DNA of 47,743 nucleotides from Lachnospiraceae bacterium (GCA_017623215.1 JAGAPO010000012.1:1-47743); one strand, 5' to 3'. Positions 32,230 through 40,781 are shown, counted from the stretch's first letter. Notes: generated by a model not told the origin, from the sequence alone. A program made the numbers and translations.

Positions 32230-32256
32230 AGTGCATGTATATAAAAGGAGGATATT

Positions 32257-32514
32257 ATGAAAAGCACCGGTATCGTTAGAAAGTTAGATGAGCTCGGACG
32301 CATCACACTCCCGATTGAATTAAGAAGGACCTTGGGAGTCGGCGAACGAGATTCACTTGAAATATTTGTTGATGAAGAAAAGATTGTATTGCAGAAGTAC
32401 GAGCCCAGTGATATTTTCAATGGAAGCAGAGAAGATCTCATTGACTATCATGGCAAAAAAGTATCCAAGGCTACAATCGCAGAGCTTGCCAAGCTCGCTG
32501 GTATTTTAGAATAA
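32257..32514 (+). CDS. abrB: AbrB-family transition-state regulator
   Basis: An 85-residue DNA-binding protein. The N-terminal swapped-hairpin AbrB domain spans residues 1-50: GIVRKLDELGRITLPIELRR and then LEIFVDEEKIVLQKY, matching Bacillus AbrB/Abh. The C-terminal third is a short helical oligomerisation segment. In Bacillus, AbrB represses post-exponential genes during growth. AAAGGAGG lies before the ATG. Its position next to rsmI matches the Bacillus abrB-yabC arrangement, here divergent from the upstream gene and convergent with rsmI. Direct repeats in its leader could be sites for self-control; this is inference. Confidence 0.92.
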   Translation: MKSTGIVRKLDELGRITLPIELRRTLGVGERDSLEIFVDEEKIVLQKYEPSDIFNGSREDLIDYHGKKVSKATIAELAKLAGILE

Positions 32515-32553
32515 TTCTCTTTCCCGGGAACGCCCACCCGGTGAGAATTTTTA
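32514..32553 (+). terminator. Terminator of abrB
   Basis: ATTCTC (32514-32519) pairs with GAGAAT (32543-32548) and CCGGG (32524-32528) with CCCGG (32537-32541), followed by T residues. Confidence 0.65.
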
Positions 32554-32659
32554 TTATAGAGTCCGTCAATGTGGATATAGGCTCCACTTTCCGGTTGCCT
32601 GGGCGGAAGCGCATCTCCCTATCATTTTACGGCGCCCGCCTGGGCAATCACTTTCCAGA

Positions 32660-32708
32660 AGAAGACCGCCTGCCGAATTCCGATCGGCTGTAAGGCGGTC
32701 TTCTTTTT
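32660..32708. terminator. Terminator between abrB and rsmI
   Basis: AGAAGACCGCCT (32660-32671) pairs perfectly with AGGCGGTCTTCT (32693-32704), with an inner GCCG/CGGC pairing, followed by TTTTT on the plus strand. It lies at the 3' ends of convergent genes and abuts the rsmI stop codon. Confidence 0.85.
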
Positions 32709-33558
32709 ATTCCTCTCCTGTTTCCAGCAGTTCCTTATAAATATCGCGTTTTGCTACTCCTCTGTCCGCCGCGACGGCTTTCATCGCCTCTTTCCGGCTT
32801 AAGCCCTGCTCCATGTAAAAATCCATGTGCTTCTCAAGCGGCCATTCCCTCCACTGCTCTCTCTGCTCCTCCCGCTTCTCCTCACGGCTGCGGCCTTCAA
32901 TCGCAATCACGCATTCGCCCTTCGGCTCATTCTCCTGGTAATATGCAAGTGCCTCAGAAAGTGTCGTACGGAATGCGGTCTCGTGCTTCTTTGTCAGCTC
33001 TCTGAGCACCGTCGCCCTGCGATTCCCCATGACATCCACAAGCTCTGCAAGCGTCCGCACAAGATGATGCGGCGCCTCATACAACAGAACGGTTCGCGTC
33101 TCCTCCTTCAGCTCCGCCAACACGGCGCTTCGTTCCTTTTTATCTGTCGGAAGGAACGCCTCGAACGCAAACCGTCTTGTCGAAAGTCCGGACAGTGTCA
33201 GCGCCGTAATGCAGGCGCACGCCCCAGGCAAAGAGGTCACGGTAGCTCCCGCCTCATAGGCCATCTTCACCAGCTCCTCGCCCGGATCCGAGATGCCCGG
33301 CGTTCCCGCGTCCGTAATCAGCGCGATATTCTGCCCCGCAAGCAGCTTTTCCACCAGCTCGCGTCCTTTCTCAATCTTGTTATATTCATGATAACTCGTC
33401 ATCGGTGTCTTAATCTCAAAATGATTCAGCAGCTTAATACTGTTCCTCGTATCCTCCGCCGCAATCAGATCGACCTCTTTTAACGTTCTGACAACCCGAA
33501 ACGTCATATCCTCCAGATTCCCGATCGGTGTCGCGCACAAATACAAAGTCCCGGCCAT
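32707..33558 (-). CDS. rsmI: 16S rRNA (cytidine-1402-2'-O)-methyltransferase RsmI
   Basis: A 283-residue tetrapyrrole-methylase-fold enzyme that methylates the ribose of C1402 in the ribosomal decoding centre. It shows the family signatures LYLCATPIGNLEDMTFR at the start, AAEDTRN near residue 35, ALITDAGTPGISDPGE near residue 80 and LPGACA near 105. The start has AAGGGGG upstream. Order matches Bacillus yabC between yabB and abrB, although the GIY-YIG gene yazA that lies there in Bacillus is absent. Confidence 0.96.
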   Translation of the reverse strand: MAGTLYLCATPIGNLEDMTFRVVRTLKEVDLIAAEDTRNSIKLLNHFEIKTPMTSYHEYNKIEKGRELVEKLLAGQNIALITDAGTPGISDPGEELVKMAYEAGATVTSLPGACACITALTLSGLSTRRFAFEAFLPTDKKERSAVLAELKEETRTVLLYEAPHHLVRTLAELVDVMGNRRATVLRELTKKHETAFRTTLSEALAYYQENEPKGECVIAIEGRSREEKREEQREQWREWPLEKHMDFYMEQGLSRKEAMKAVAADRGVAKRDIYKELLETGEE

Positions 33559-33595
33559 GTTATCCGTCCCCCTTTCTGATCCTGCCGAGCGAGTC

Positions 33596-33652
33596 GGCGC
33601 TTTGCGCCGCAGAGGGACTTGGACGGCGTCTTGCCGACGCCTTAGTCCCTCT
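33596..33652 (-). terminator. Two tandem hairpins between the methyltransferase gene and rsmI
   Basis: AGAGGGACT (33611-33619) pairs with AGTCCCTCT (33644-33652) around an inner GGCGTC/GACGCC, and GGCGCTTTGCGCC (33596-33608) forms a second small hairpin. No T-tract follows, so they may be processing or attenuating structures within the operon. Confidence 0.5.
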
Positions 33653-33659
33653 TCTCACA

Positions 33660-34439
33660 CTAATAGCCATAAATGTCATATATCTCATCCGTATACACGC
33701 CCGGTTCCCGGTACACAACAAGCGGCGGCTCCACCTTGAGGTTCGCCCCGCCTCCCTTCAGCCCCTCAATCAGAACCATATTCGGCTCCTTATCCTGGTA
33801 GGGCTGCACCAATTTCATCCTCTTTGGTTCCAACTTATATTCCGCCATCAGCCGGATGATCTGCACCAGTCGGAACGGCCTGTGCACCATATAGAACCGC
33901 CCGTTCGGCTTCAATACCTTTGCCGCCTCCCGGATCACATCCTCCAGCGAGCATAAAAGCTCATGTCTTGCAATCGCTTTCGGCATATCCGGATTCACCA
34001 GCCCATGGCTGTTATTCATATACGGCGGATTCGTCGTCACCACATCAAATGATGCGGCTCCAAACACGCCCGACGCCTCCCTGATATCTCCTGTGACCAC
34101 TTCTATCTTGTCCTGCTGCCCATTGATCCGTACGCTGCGGCGCGCCATATCCGCGCTTTCCTCCTGAATCTCCAGCGCCGTAAAATGCCGCCCATTCGTC
34201 TTTGCCTCCAGCAGAATCGGTATAATTCCGGTCCCGGTTCCCAGATCAAGCACCCGTTCCCCATCCTTTACCTTCGCAAATCCCGATAACAGCACCGCGT
34301 CCATGCCGAAACAGAATTTGCCGGTATTCTGAATAATTCGGCAGTGATTCCTCTGCAGATCATCGAGTCTTTCTTCCGGCTTCAGAAGTCCGCACGCCCT
34401 AAGCTCTTCTTCGGACAGCCGCTTTCCTTCCTCCTGCAT
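33660..34439 (-). CDS. tRNA1(Val) adenine-N6 methyltransferase-like protein (YabB/TrmN6 family)
   Basis: A 259-residue class I SAM-dependent methyltransferase. Motif I is LDLGTGTGIIPILL near residue 65, a conserved acidic residue follows at TALEIQEE, and the catalytic motif IV is TTNPPYMN, typical of adenine-N6 methylation. Family members modify A37 of tRNA1(Val). The ATG at 34439 was chosen because AGAGGAGG lies about six bases before it, inside the longer frame starting at 34460. The gene is the yabB equivalent of the conserved block; 210 bases with a hairpin separate it from ricT. Confidence 0.9.
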   Translation of the reverse strand: MQEEGKRLSEEELRACGLLKPEERLDDLQRNHCRIIQNTGKFCFGMDAVLLSGFAKVKDGERVLDLGTGTGIIPILLEAKTNGRHFTALEIQEESADMARRSVRINGQQDKIEVVTGDIREASGVFGAASFDVVTTNPPYMNNSHGLVNPDMPKAIARHELLCSLEDVIREAAKVLKPNGRFYMVHRPFRLVQIIRLMAEYKLEPKRMKLVQPYQDKEPNMVLIEGLKGGGANLKVEPPLVVYREPGVYTDEIYDIYGY

Positions 34440-34559
34440 TCCATTCCTCCTCTGATCCAAAAATCCGGCCGTACCCCATGAGTAACCGCCGGATTCTTTT
34501 CACACTAACCATATGCCTGCCAGTTCCCTGGAAATTTGGGCCGCCAGGCACAAATTCCT

Positions 34560-34631
34560 GGGTGAAAAGGCGCTTCGCGCTTAGAAGTTCTTAGGCAGTG
34601 TCTTTTAGCGCCTTAGAGCTTCTTTTCACCC
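34560..34631 (-). terminator. Hairpin between ricT and the methyltransferase gene
   Basis: GGGTGAAAAG (34560-34569) pairs perfectly with CTTTTCACCC (34622-34631), and AAGGCGCT/AGCGCCTT (34567-34574, 34607-34614) offers an alternative overlapping pairing. It sits 18 bases past the ricT stop. Function uncertain. Confidence 0.5.
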
Positions 34632-34649
34632 TACCTCACCTGTCTCCTC

Positions 34650-35561
34650 TTATACACCGCCATCCAGGTGGGACTTGCCTTCCTTCTTTTCCAGCAGTTC
34701 CAGCACCTTCAGTTCATCGTCAATCGCGACCTTTTCCTTTCTTCGCTTCGGCTTGAACCTCAAATCCTCTACCTTATAGTCTCTGACTTCCTTCTCGTCA
34801 TTCTCAAGCGTCACCACAACCTTCACAAGCTGTTTGAGCACGCTTACGCTCTGAACCTCGCCTTTGAGCTTATCATTCGTCGTAACAAAATCCCCGACGT
34901 TCGGAAGCTTGCTGTTCAGCTCCTCATATGCCTCTTCCTCATTCTTCAGGCAGCACATCAGACGTCCGCAGACGCCGGATATCTTGGTTGGATTCAAAGA
35001 CAGATTCTGCTCCTTCGCCATCTTAATCGACACCGGTGCAAATTCTGTCAGGTACGAATGGCAGCACAGCGCCCTGCCGCAGATGCCGATTCCGCCTACA
35101 ATCTTTGTCTCGTCACGTACCCCAATCTGACGAAGCTCGATTCTCGTCTTGAATACAGAGGCCAGATCCTTAACCAGCTCGCGGAAATCAATTCGCCCGT
35201 CCGCCGTAAAATAGAATAACACCTTATTATTATCAAATGTATATTCGCAGTCAATCAGCTTCATATCAAGGCCATGCTTTGCAATCTTCTCCAGACAGAT
35301 CTGGAACGCTTCCTTCTCCTTCTCGCGGTTCCTCCGCTCGATCTCGTCGTCTTCCGGCGTAGCCATGCGGATCACCTGCTTGAGCGGCTGAATAACCGCC
35401 TCATCCTCCACGTCCCTCGGCCCAAGAACCACAGTTCCATATTCTACGCCGCGCGCTGTCTCTACAATTACTTTATCTCCGCTTACAATCTCCATCCCGG
35501 CCGGATCAAAATAATATACCTTCCCGGCCTTTCGGAAACGGACTCCAATTACATTAATCAT
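34650..35561 (-). CDS. ricT: PSP1-domain protein RicT (YaaT)
   Basis: A 303-residue PSP1/YaaT protein. In Bacillus, RicT works with RicA and RicF (YmcA, YlbF) to guide RNase Y-dependent mRNA processing and is needed for sporulation and biofilm control; the complex carries Fe-S clusters. The Cys-rich segments GIGICGRALCCHSYL and SGVCGRLMCC here supply the conserved Cys residues. The ATG at 35561 overlaps the holB stop by 8 bases, so translation is probably coupled. A charged C-terminal tail follows (KPKRRKEKVAIDDELKVLEL). Bacillus has yabA next to it; that gene is absent here. Confidence 0.93.
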   Translation of the reverse strand: MINVIGVRFRKAGKVYYFDPAGMEIVSGDKVIVETARGVEYGTVVLGPRDVEDEAVIQPLKQVIRMATPEDDEIERRNREKEKEAFQICLEKIAKHGLDMKLIDCEYTFDNNKVLFYFTADGRIDFRELVKDLASVFKTRIELRQIGVRDETKIVGGIGICGRALCCHSYLTEFAPVSIKMAKEQNLSLNPTKISGVCGRLMCCLKNEEEAYEELNSKLPNVGDFVTTNDKLKGEVQSVSVLKQLVKVVVTLENDEKEVRDYKVEDLRFKPKRRKEKVAIDDELKVLELLEKKEGKSHLDGGV

Positions 35562-36555
35562 ATTCGCTCTCACTTTCCTTTATCGTAAGGAGCATCAGCT
35601 CCATTGCAACCTCAAAATTCACATTGGCGTTCAGTCTCACTCTCGCCTTCTGAATTGCCTCAACAATCGCTTCCAAATGTCCGAAGCTGTATAAGCCGGC
35701 CTGTCTGCGGATCGCCGCCACTTCGTCACGGAACAGCACCTGGTTGACATCCTTAGTTGCCTTGAACAAAAGCACATCCCGGTACCACAGCATCATCAGA
35801 TCCAGCTCATCATCAATCGAAGCCTTGTTCTCCGCAAGATGCTTCACCGCGTCCATCAGCTCTGCCATCGTACAGTCCTCAAGATACTTCAGGATATGAA
35901 TCAATTCATCCTTCCGCGCTCCGAATTCCTCCGAAGACGCATAACGAACCGCGCGTCCCAGGTTCCCGCCCGCGAACTCCGCCGCAAGCCCGGCACGATA
36001 GTCCGGAATCTGGCACTTCTCCATCAAATACTTCTGAATCGCATCCTTTGGCACCGCCCGCAGAGTCAGTGTGACACACCGGGATAAAATCGTCGGAAGG
36101 AGCTTATTCCGGTTGCTGCACAACAATATCAGCACCGCATACTCCGGCGGCTCCTCAATCGTCTTCAGCAGTGCGTTCTGCGCCTGCTCATTCATCTTCT
36201 CCGCCTCATCAATCATGTATATCTTATACCGGCTCGCATAGGGCTTTACATAGATATCCGCATTCACCTGCGTTCGGATATCATCCACTCCGATGCCCGA
36301 CTTCTCATGTGTCACCCGAATCACATCCGGCTGATTCCCGGAAGCCATCTGCATGCAGGACTTACAGACTCCGCAGGGGTTCGCCCCCTCTTTTTCACAC
36401 TGCAGCGCCGCTGCAAAGATATTCGCAAGCAGATTCTTCCCGCATCCGTTCTCTCCCTCCAACAGGTACGCATGCGATACTTTCTTCATTCGAATTGCAT
36501 TCTGTAAATGCTCTATCACCTGTTCATGGCCAACCACATCTCGAAAATCCGGCAT
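35554..36555 (-). CDS. holB: DNA polymerase III delta' subunit HolB
   Basis: A 333-residue clamp-loader subunit. The AAA+ domain has Walker A-like GENGCGKN, a zinc module with four Cys in CEKEGANPCGVCKSC, and Walker B/sensor segments MIDEAEKMNEQAQNALLKT. It helps load the beta clamp during replication. The ATG at 36555 was chosen because AAAGGGGGTGG precedes it and the protein then starts at PDFRDVVGHEQ; the longer frame adds 35 unconserved residues. A strong promoter lies upstream at 36646-36674, so holB and the genes after it can be transcribed apart from the kinase and decarboxylase genes. Confidence 0.94.
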   Translation of the reverse strand: MPDFRDVVGHEQVIEHLQNAIRMKKVSHAYLLEGENGCGKNLLANIFAAALQCEKEGANPCGVCKSCMQMASGNQPDVIRVTHEKSGIGVDDIRTQVNADIYVKPYASRYKIYMIDEAEKMNEQAQNALLKTIEEPPEYAVLILLCSNRNKLLPTILSRCVTLTLRAVPKDAIQKYLMEKCQIPDYRAGLAAEFAGGNLGRAVRYASSEEFGARKDELIHILKYLEDCTMAELMDAVKHLAENKASIDDELDLMMLWYRDVLLFKATKDVNQVLFRDEVAAIRRQAGLYSFGHLEAIVEAIQKARVRLNANVNFEVAMELMLLTIKESESEYD

Positions 36556-36645
36556 CCTTCCACCCCCTTTATACAAACCGGCACGCTGACACATTCCTTT
36601 CGTCCGCTCTCTATGCCGACATTCGCCAATAATCCAGTATATTAT

Positions 36646-36674
36646 ATTATAACATATCACCTTTAAAAATGCAA
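36646..36674 (-). promoter_or_regulatory. Internal promoter of the holB-ricT unit
   Basis: On the minus strand TTGCAT (36674-36669) and a perfect TATAAT (36651-36646) are 17 bases apart, in the gap between the kinase gene and holB. Confidence 0.8.
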
Positions 36675-36690
36675 TGCGAACGGCAGTTTT

Positions 36691-37359
36691 TCAGATCCCC
36701 GCTCCGTTTCGCGGCACCGTCCCGACCGGGTTTCGAGCGCTTGCTTTTCCAGGCTTACTTTCCCGATTCCGTCGCGACCGCTCTGCAATCTCCTGTCTTA
36801 ATACCGAAAGACAATCCTCCATCGTCCGATTCTCATACCGTTTTTCAATCCCGGCCTCTTTCAGCTTCTCCTCGGAAAAATCCGCGGCATCCGCCAGAAA
36901 GCGCCTGCACATCTCCGCATATTTGGGCGAACCGCTCCGCTTTTCCCGTTCAATTGCACGCAGCAGACGTTCTCCGTCCTCCACCTCAATATAGAGCGGC
37001 ACCACCCGCTCCTCGCCGTAATACCGGCGGATATTCTGATACGCCTCTAACGTTGCAATCAGCAGGCAGTCCGAATCGTCCGCGTCCGCCTGCCCGTCAT
37101 CCGCAGTAAAATAATACCAGTCCCCGTACACAGTATGATAGACTCTCTCTTCGATGATTTTCCCGCTCTCCCTGAGCGCCTTTCTTCCGGCCATATCTAC
37201 AAAATGATACTCTCTTCCGTCCTCTTCGCCGTTCCGGATCGGCCTGGTCGTATACCCGATCATCTTTTTTAATCCAAGCGACGCATCCTCAATCAGCCGC
37301 TGGTAAATGGTATCCTTCCCCGTCGCGCTTTTGCCCATTAATATATAGATCGTTCCCAT
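36691..37359 (-). CDS. Guanylate kinase-like nucleotide kinase
   Basis: A 222-residue protein of the guanylate kinase fold. The P-loop is MGKSATGKDT, and the nucleotide-monophosphate site has YTTRPIRNGEEDGREYHFVD (by position residues about 35-54), both clear guanylate-kinase features. The lid region (REKRSGSPKYAEM) is less typical, so this may be a divergent paralogue rather than the main GMP kinase. It occupies the place of thymidylate kinase (tmk) in the Bacillus order. The ATG at 37359 was chosen because the protein then starts with the P-loop strand; the frame extends to 37413 and overlaps the decarboxylase stop, so start assignment is not certain. Confidence 0.82.
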   Translation of the reverse strand: MGTIYILMGKSATGKDTIYQRLIEDASLGLKKMIGYTTRPIRNGEEDGREYHFVDMAGRKALRESGKIIEERVYHTVYGDWYYFTADDGQADADDSDCLLIATLEAYQNIRRYYGEERVVPLYIEVEDGERLLRAIEREKRSGSPKYAEMCRRFLADAADFSEEKLKEAGIEKRYENRTMEDCLSVLRQEIAERSRRNRESKPGKASARNPVGTVPRNGAGI

Positions 37360-37396
37360 GATTCTCTTTGCGTTCTCCTTACTGCTTCCATATTTC

Positions 37397-38911
37397 TCAC
37401 TGCCGCCGGACATTCAGATACTCTCCGCTTTCGTCCTCCATTCCGCGCAGGGCAAGTCCGCCCCGCTTATATTCGGAAAGCTCCAGGAGCAGTTCCTTTG
37501 TCAGCCTCTCTCCCGGTACAACAAGAGGAATTCCCGGCGGATAGAGATAGATATACTCCACGCTGACCCGTTCGGCACAATCCGGGAGCGCAAGCCGCTC
37601 CGTCTCCGTTCCCGGCTCCGGCATCTCCCAGGAATACTGTTCCGGAACCAGGATGCGGGCACATGAACGATGCGCCATGTCCGCATTCGGGTCATAGGGC
37701 GGCTTATCCGGCGTATCTTCGGTATGTTCCAGCACGCTGTCAAGCTCCTGCAAAGCCGCCGCAAGCCGTTCCATCCCTGCGCTGGTATCACCGAGTCCGG
37801 TCATACAGATTACATAATCCCCGGACGCCATCTCGGGCTGAATATGATAATCAAGAAGAAGCCTCTCATACAGCCACTCACCGCTTTTCCCAGTCCCGCG
37901 AACGGACAGTACCAATTTGGACGGATCGAATCCATCCCCCCGTCTCATCTCTTCTTCTTTCAGAATCCGAATCCGGCGAAGCCCACGCGTCTGCGAGGAA
38001 AACCACAAAAGCCGCTCTCTCCAGGCAGCGAACAGCTCGTCTCCCCGCTCCTTGATCAGCTCTACGCACCGGTCAATCCCGGCCATCAAAAGATAGGACG
38101 GGCTGCTGCTCTGATAGATTCCAAGGAACCGCTTCACTCTGGCCTTTCTCTCCTCGAAGCTCATTCCTATGCCGTCACCGCACTCCTGCTCCGGACTTTT
38201 TGCTTTCCGTCTGCATACATGCAAAAGCGCCGTCTGCGTCGGAGACGGAAGCGTCTTATGCACACTCTGTACCACAATATCCGCTCCCAGCCGTATCGCG
38301 CTCTCCGGGAACCCATGTCCAAAGCCCAGATGCGCTCCGTGCGCCTCATCCACTAACAGCACCGCACCCGCCTCGTGCGCAATCTGCGCAATCGCTTCCA
38401 CCTCGGAAATGACTCCCTCATACGTAGGAGAGGTAATCACAATCAGCTTAACATCCGGGTATCGGCGCAGCGCTTCCCGCACCTGCTCCGGATCAATTCC
38501 GCCGCATATTCCGAATTCCGGCACCTCCTCCGGGCAGAGATACACCGGCCGAAGCTGCCTTATATACACCGCATGATACACCGCCTTATGACAATTCCTT
38601 GCCATCAGAATCCGATCCCCCGGATTCGTACACGCGCTGATTCCGGCGAGCAGCCCGCACGTACTTCCATTTACCAGAAAATACGTCTGCTCTGCGCCGA
38701 ACACGTTCGCGGCACGCTCCATCGCTTCCTTCAGAATTCCCTCCGGAAGATGCAGATTATCGAATCCGTCAATCTCCGTAATATCCATCGAATATGGAAG
38801 AATATCTCCGCACAGCTCCGAATTCCGCTTATGTCCCGGCATATGCATCGGATAATAATCCGTCCGCGCATATTCGCGCAGTCGCTCATAAAGCCCCGTT
38901 CTCTCGCTCAT
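37397..38911 (-). CDS. Orn/Lys/Arg decarboxylase family PLP enzyme (YaaO-like)
   Basis: A 504-residue fold-I PLP enzyme. The start GLYERLREYARTDYYPMHMPGHKRN is described by position; PGHKR is a family hallmark. PLP binding is shown by NGSTCGLLAG, the LLVDEAHGAHLGF segment (Asp for the pyridine nitrogen) and SVHKTLPSPTQ with the Schiff-base Lys. The C-terminal domain ends in the YPPGIPLVVPGE segment. Family members decarboxylate arginine, lysine or ornithine to polyamine precursors; Bacillus YaaO at this locus is of this type, but the substrate here is not determined. Its ATG overlaps the stop of the 62-residue gene by four bases (ATGA), so they are coupled. Confidence 0.9.
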   Translation of the reverse strand: MSERTGLYERLREYARTDYYPMHMPGHKRNSELCGDILPYSMDITEIDGFDNLHLPEGILKEAMERAANVFGAEQTYFLVNGSTCGLLAGISACTNPGDRILMARNCHKAVYHAVYIRQLRPVYLCPEEVPEFGICGGIDPEQVREALRRYPDVKLIVITSPTYEGVISEVEAIAQIAHEAGAVLLVDEAHGAHLGFGHGFPESAIRLGADIVVQSVHKTLPSPTQTALLHVCRRKAKSPEQECGDGIGMSFEERKARVKRFLGIYQSSSPSYLLMAGIDRCVELIKERGDELFAAWRERLLWFSSQTRGLRRIRILKEEEMRRGDGFDPSKLVLSVRGTGKSGEWLYERLLLDYHIQPEMASGDYVICMTGLGDTSAGMERLAAALQELDSVLEHTEDTPDKPPYDPNADMAHRSCARILVPEQYSWEMPEPGTETERLALPDCAERVSVEYIYLYPPGIPLVVPGERLTKELLLELSEYKRGGLALRGMEDESGEYLNVRRQ

Positions 38912-39096
38912 TTCTTCTTTCCCGTACCCTTGTTATGATATTTGCACGTCTTACAGATTGCTTTCCAGCCAACAATTCTCTTATATTTTTTTGCGACTGC
39001 CGCCTGACCGCCCTTGCCGTCCTTTACCGCCTCCGACTGAATGCAGGCGCACTCCGCTTCGTCAATTTCTTCTCTGATGATAGGACACTGAACCAT
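38908..39096 (-). CDS. Small Cys-rich protein (62 residues), first gene of the decarboxylase operon
   Basis: I do not recognise a named family. The protein starts MVQCPIIREEIDEAECACIQ, has a basic middle and ends with CKTCKYHNKGTGKKK. Five Cys and a His are arranged as C, C-x-C and C-x-x-C, which looks like a small zinc or Fe-S binding module. The ATG at 39096 is supported by GCGAGGT upstream, and a promoter with TTTACA/TATACT lies 30-60 bases before it. The stop codon overlaps the decarboxylase start as ATGA, strong evidence that both are translated together. Confidence 0.75.
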   Translation of the reverse strand: MVQCPIIREEIDEAECACIQSEAVKDGKGGQAAVAKKYKRIVGWKAICKTCKYHNKGTGKKK

Positions 39097-39129
39097 ATGA
39101 TAACCTCGCTTCTGACTAATCTTTCTTAG

Positions 39130-39158
39130 AGTATAACGAAAATTAGCGGGATTGTAAA
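39130..39158 (-). promoter_or_regulatory. Promoter of the Cys-rich protein-decarboxylase operon
   Basis: On the minus strand TTTACA (39158-39153) and TATACT (39135-39130) are 17 bases apart. Confidence 0.75.
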
Positions 39159-39225
39159 GTAGGATGCTCCCGGCAAAGTGCACATAACTTTTTTCCCACA
39201 TGCCCAAAATTCTCCATATTGCCGC

Positions 39226-39253
39226 TTGCAATTCAGGGAAAATCTGTTAAAAT
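39226..39253 (+). promoter_or_regulatory. Promoter of the anion permease gene
   Basis: TTGCAA (39226-39231) and TAAAAT (39248-39253) are 16 bases apart, about 70 bases before the ATG at 39326. Confidence 0.6.
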
Positions 39254-39325
39254 CTCTACGGACAGCAATGAACCTATTCCTATGCTTCTATTTACATAGA
39301 TACTCATATAAGGAGAGATTACAGT

Positions 39326-40687
39326 ATGAATCGAAATCAGGCAGCCGAACGCAATACGGACGTACAGCCCCAGGCTTTTGCAGAATCCGTCAAGGAAACG
39401 CATCCCAAACGTGTGTCGCTCGCACAGACACGCGAAGCAAACTCTCATCATTTCGCACACAGACCTGCCCTGGCAGGAGCCGGTATCCCGCACACAGGGA
39501 ACGGATTTTCTCACACCGGAACCGAAATCCATTCCCCGGAACGAGCTCTTGGAACGCCCTGGCATATGCTGACCGGTGCGCTTTCCGGAATCGTTCACGC
39601 AGCGAAGTCGCAGGCGGTCCTTACTATCGCGATCATCGCGATGCTGATTACCTGTATCTTCGTTCCGGTCGACCAGGAATACCTCGGTTATTTTAACGTT
39701 CGGACGCTGGCAACGCTGTATTGTACGCTCGCAGTGGTCGCGGCTTTTAAGCATATCCACGTATTTGAGATTATATCGAAGAACATCGTGCTACATCTGC
39801 ATAATCTGCGCAACGCAGTGCTCGGACTTGTATTTATTACGTTCGTCGGCTCCATGCTCCTTGCAAATGATATGGCGCTGTTAACCTTCCTGCCTCTTGG
39901 CTTTTATGTGCTCGACAGCACGGATAACCGCAAGGCGATGGCATTTACTTTTATTATGCAGAATATCGCGGCGAACCTCGGCGGTATGCTTACCCCCTTC
40001 GGCAATCCACAGAATCTGTATCTGTACGCCTATTATAATATCGGGAATGCAGAATTTGTCCGCATCATGTTCCCCGCCTTCGCGGCTGCTACCGTAATGA
40101 TCCTTGCAGTCTGCCTGTTTGTAAAAAAGACTCCTCTTACTTTAAAGAAGGATGATAATTACAAGCTAAATGTCAGACGCACGGTGCTGTATTCCATTCT
40201 GTTCGTGAGCAGTATTCTGATCGTATTCCGCGTTGTTCCTTATCTTTCGGGCACCGTTGTGATTACACTTGCGCTGCTTTTGCTGGATCGCGACGCGATT
40301 AAAGAAGTGAATTATCCGCTTCTGCTGACATTCTGCGCGTTCTTCGTATTCAGCGGCAATCTTGCACGCATCCCGGCTGTCAGCAATCTGTTCTCGCAGA
40401 TTCTTCCGGTGAACACGCTGCTGTTCGGCATTCTTTCCTGCCAGTTCATCAGCAACGTGCCAAGCGCGGTTCTGCTCTCGCATTTTACCTCGGATTATGC
40501 AAGCCTGCTTCCGGCTGTGAACATCGGAGGCCTTGGAACTCTGATCGCTTCGCTCGCGAGCCTGATTACCTTTACCGAGTACAGGAAGCACAATCCCGGG
40601 CTGGTAAAAAGCTACCTTGTAAAGTTCTCAGCAATTAACTTCGGATTCCTCGCAGTGCTGTATGCAGTTCAGTCGCTCTTTCTGTAA
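39326..40687 (+). CDS. SLC13/citrate-transporter-like anion permease with a His-rich N-terminal extension
   Basis: A 453-residue ion-transporter-superfamily permease with about ten membrane helices. The two family hairpin signatures are visible: GGMLTPFGNPQNLYLY in the first half and CQFISNVPSAVLLS in the second. It likely moves carboxylates or another anion. The first 75 or so residues are hydrophilic and unusual, with several His, Thr and Gly (SHHFAHRPALAGAGIPHTG region) and no family similarity I can see; the start is nevertheless well supported by AAGGAGAG upstream of 39326, and no ribosome site precedes a later Met. It is a single gene in front of the esterase pair. Confidence 0.85.
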   Translation: MNRNQAAERNTDVQPQAFAESVKETHPKRVSLAQTREANSHHFAHRPALAGAGIPHTGNGFSHTGTEIHSPERALGTPWHMLTGALSGIVHAAKSQAVLTIAIIAMLITCIFVPVDQEYLGYFNVRTLATLYCTLAVVAAFKHIHVFEIISKNIVLHLHNLRNAVLGLVFITFVGSMLLANDMALLTFLPLGFYVLDSTDNRKAMAFTFIMQNIAANLGGMLTPFGNPQNLYLYAYYNIGNAEFVRIMFPAFAAATVMILAVCLFVKKTPLTLKKDDNYKLNVRRTVLYSILFVSSILIVFRVVPYLSGTVVITLALLLLDRDAIKEVNYPLLLTFCAFFVFSGNLARIPAVSNLFSQILPVNTLLFGILSCQFISNVPSAVLLSHFTSDYASLLPAVNIGGLGTLIASLASLITFTEYRKHNPGLVKSYLVKFSAINFGFLAVLYAVQSLFL

Positions 40688-40781
40688 CGCAGCAGGCCAT
40701 TTCCTATTTTTCACGGTGAATTCCGAATCGAATTCCTTGATAGAACTGCCCGCCGGCGCTTCGTATTTGGGCAGATTACGC

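Larger units (their letters stand above)
31771..32256. other. 486-base AT-rich divergent intergenic region
   Basis: It lies between the Big2-NlpC/P60 gene (minus) and abrB (plus). For the minus strand a -10-like TATGAT lies at 31846-31841 but no good -35 is at the right distance. For the plus strand it holds the abrB promoter (32145-32173) and three 12-base direct repeats (32194-32229). The remainder is T-rich and I see no gene. Confidence 0.55.

Noticed and set aside
32590..32646. Repeated GCCTGGGC stretch taken as a hairpin
   Set aside because: The two copies are direct, not inverted, so they do not form a useful stem.
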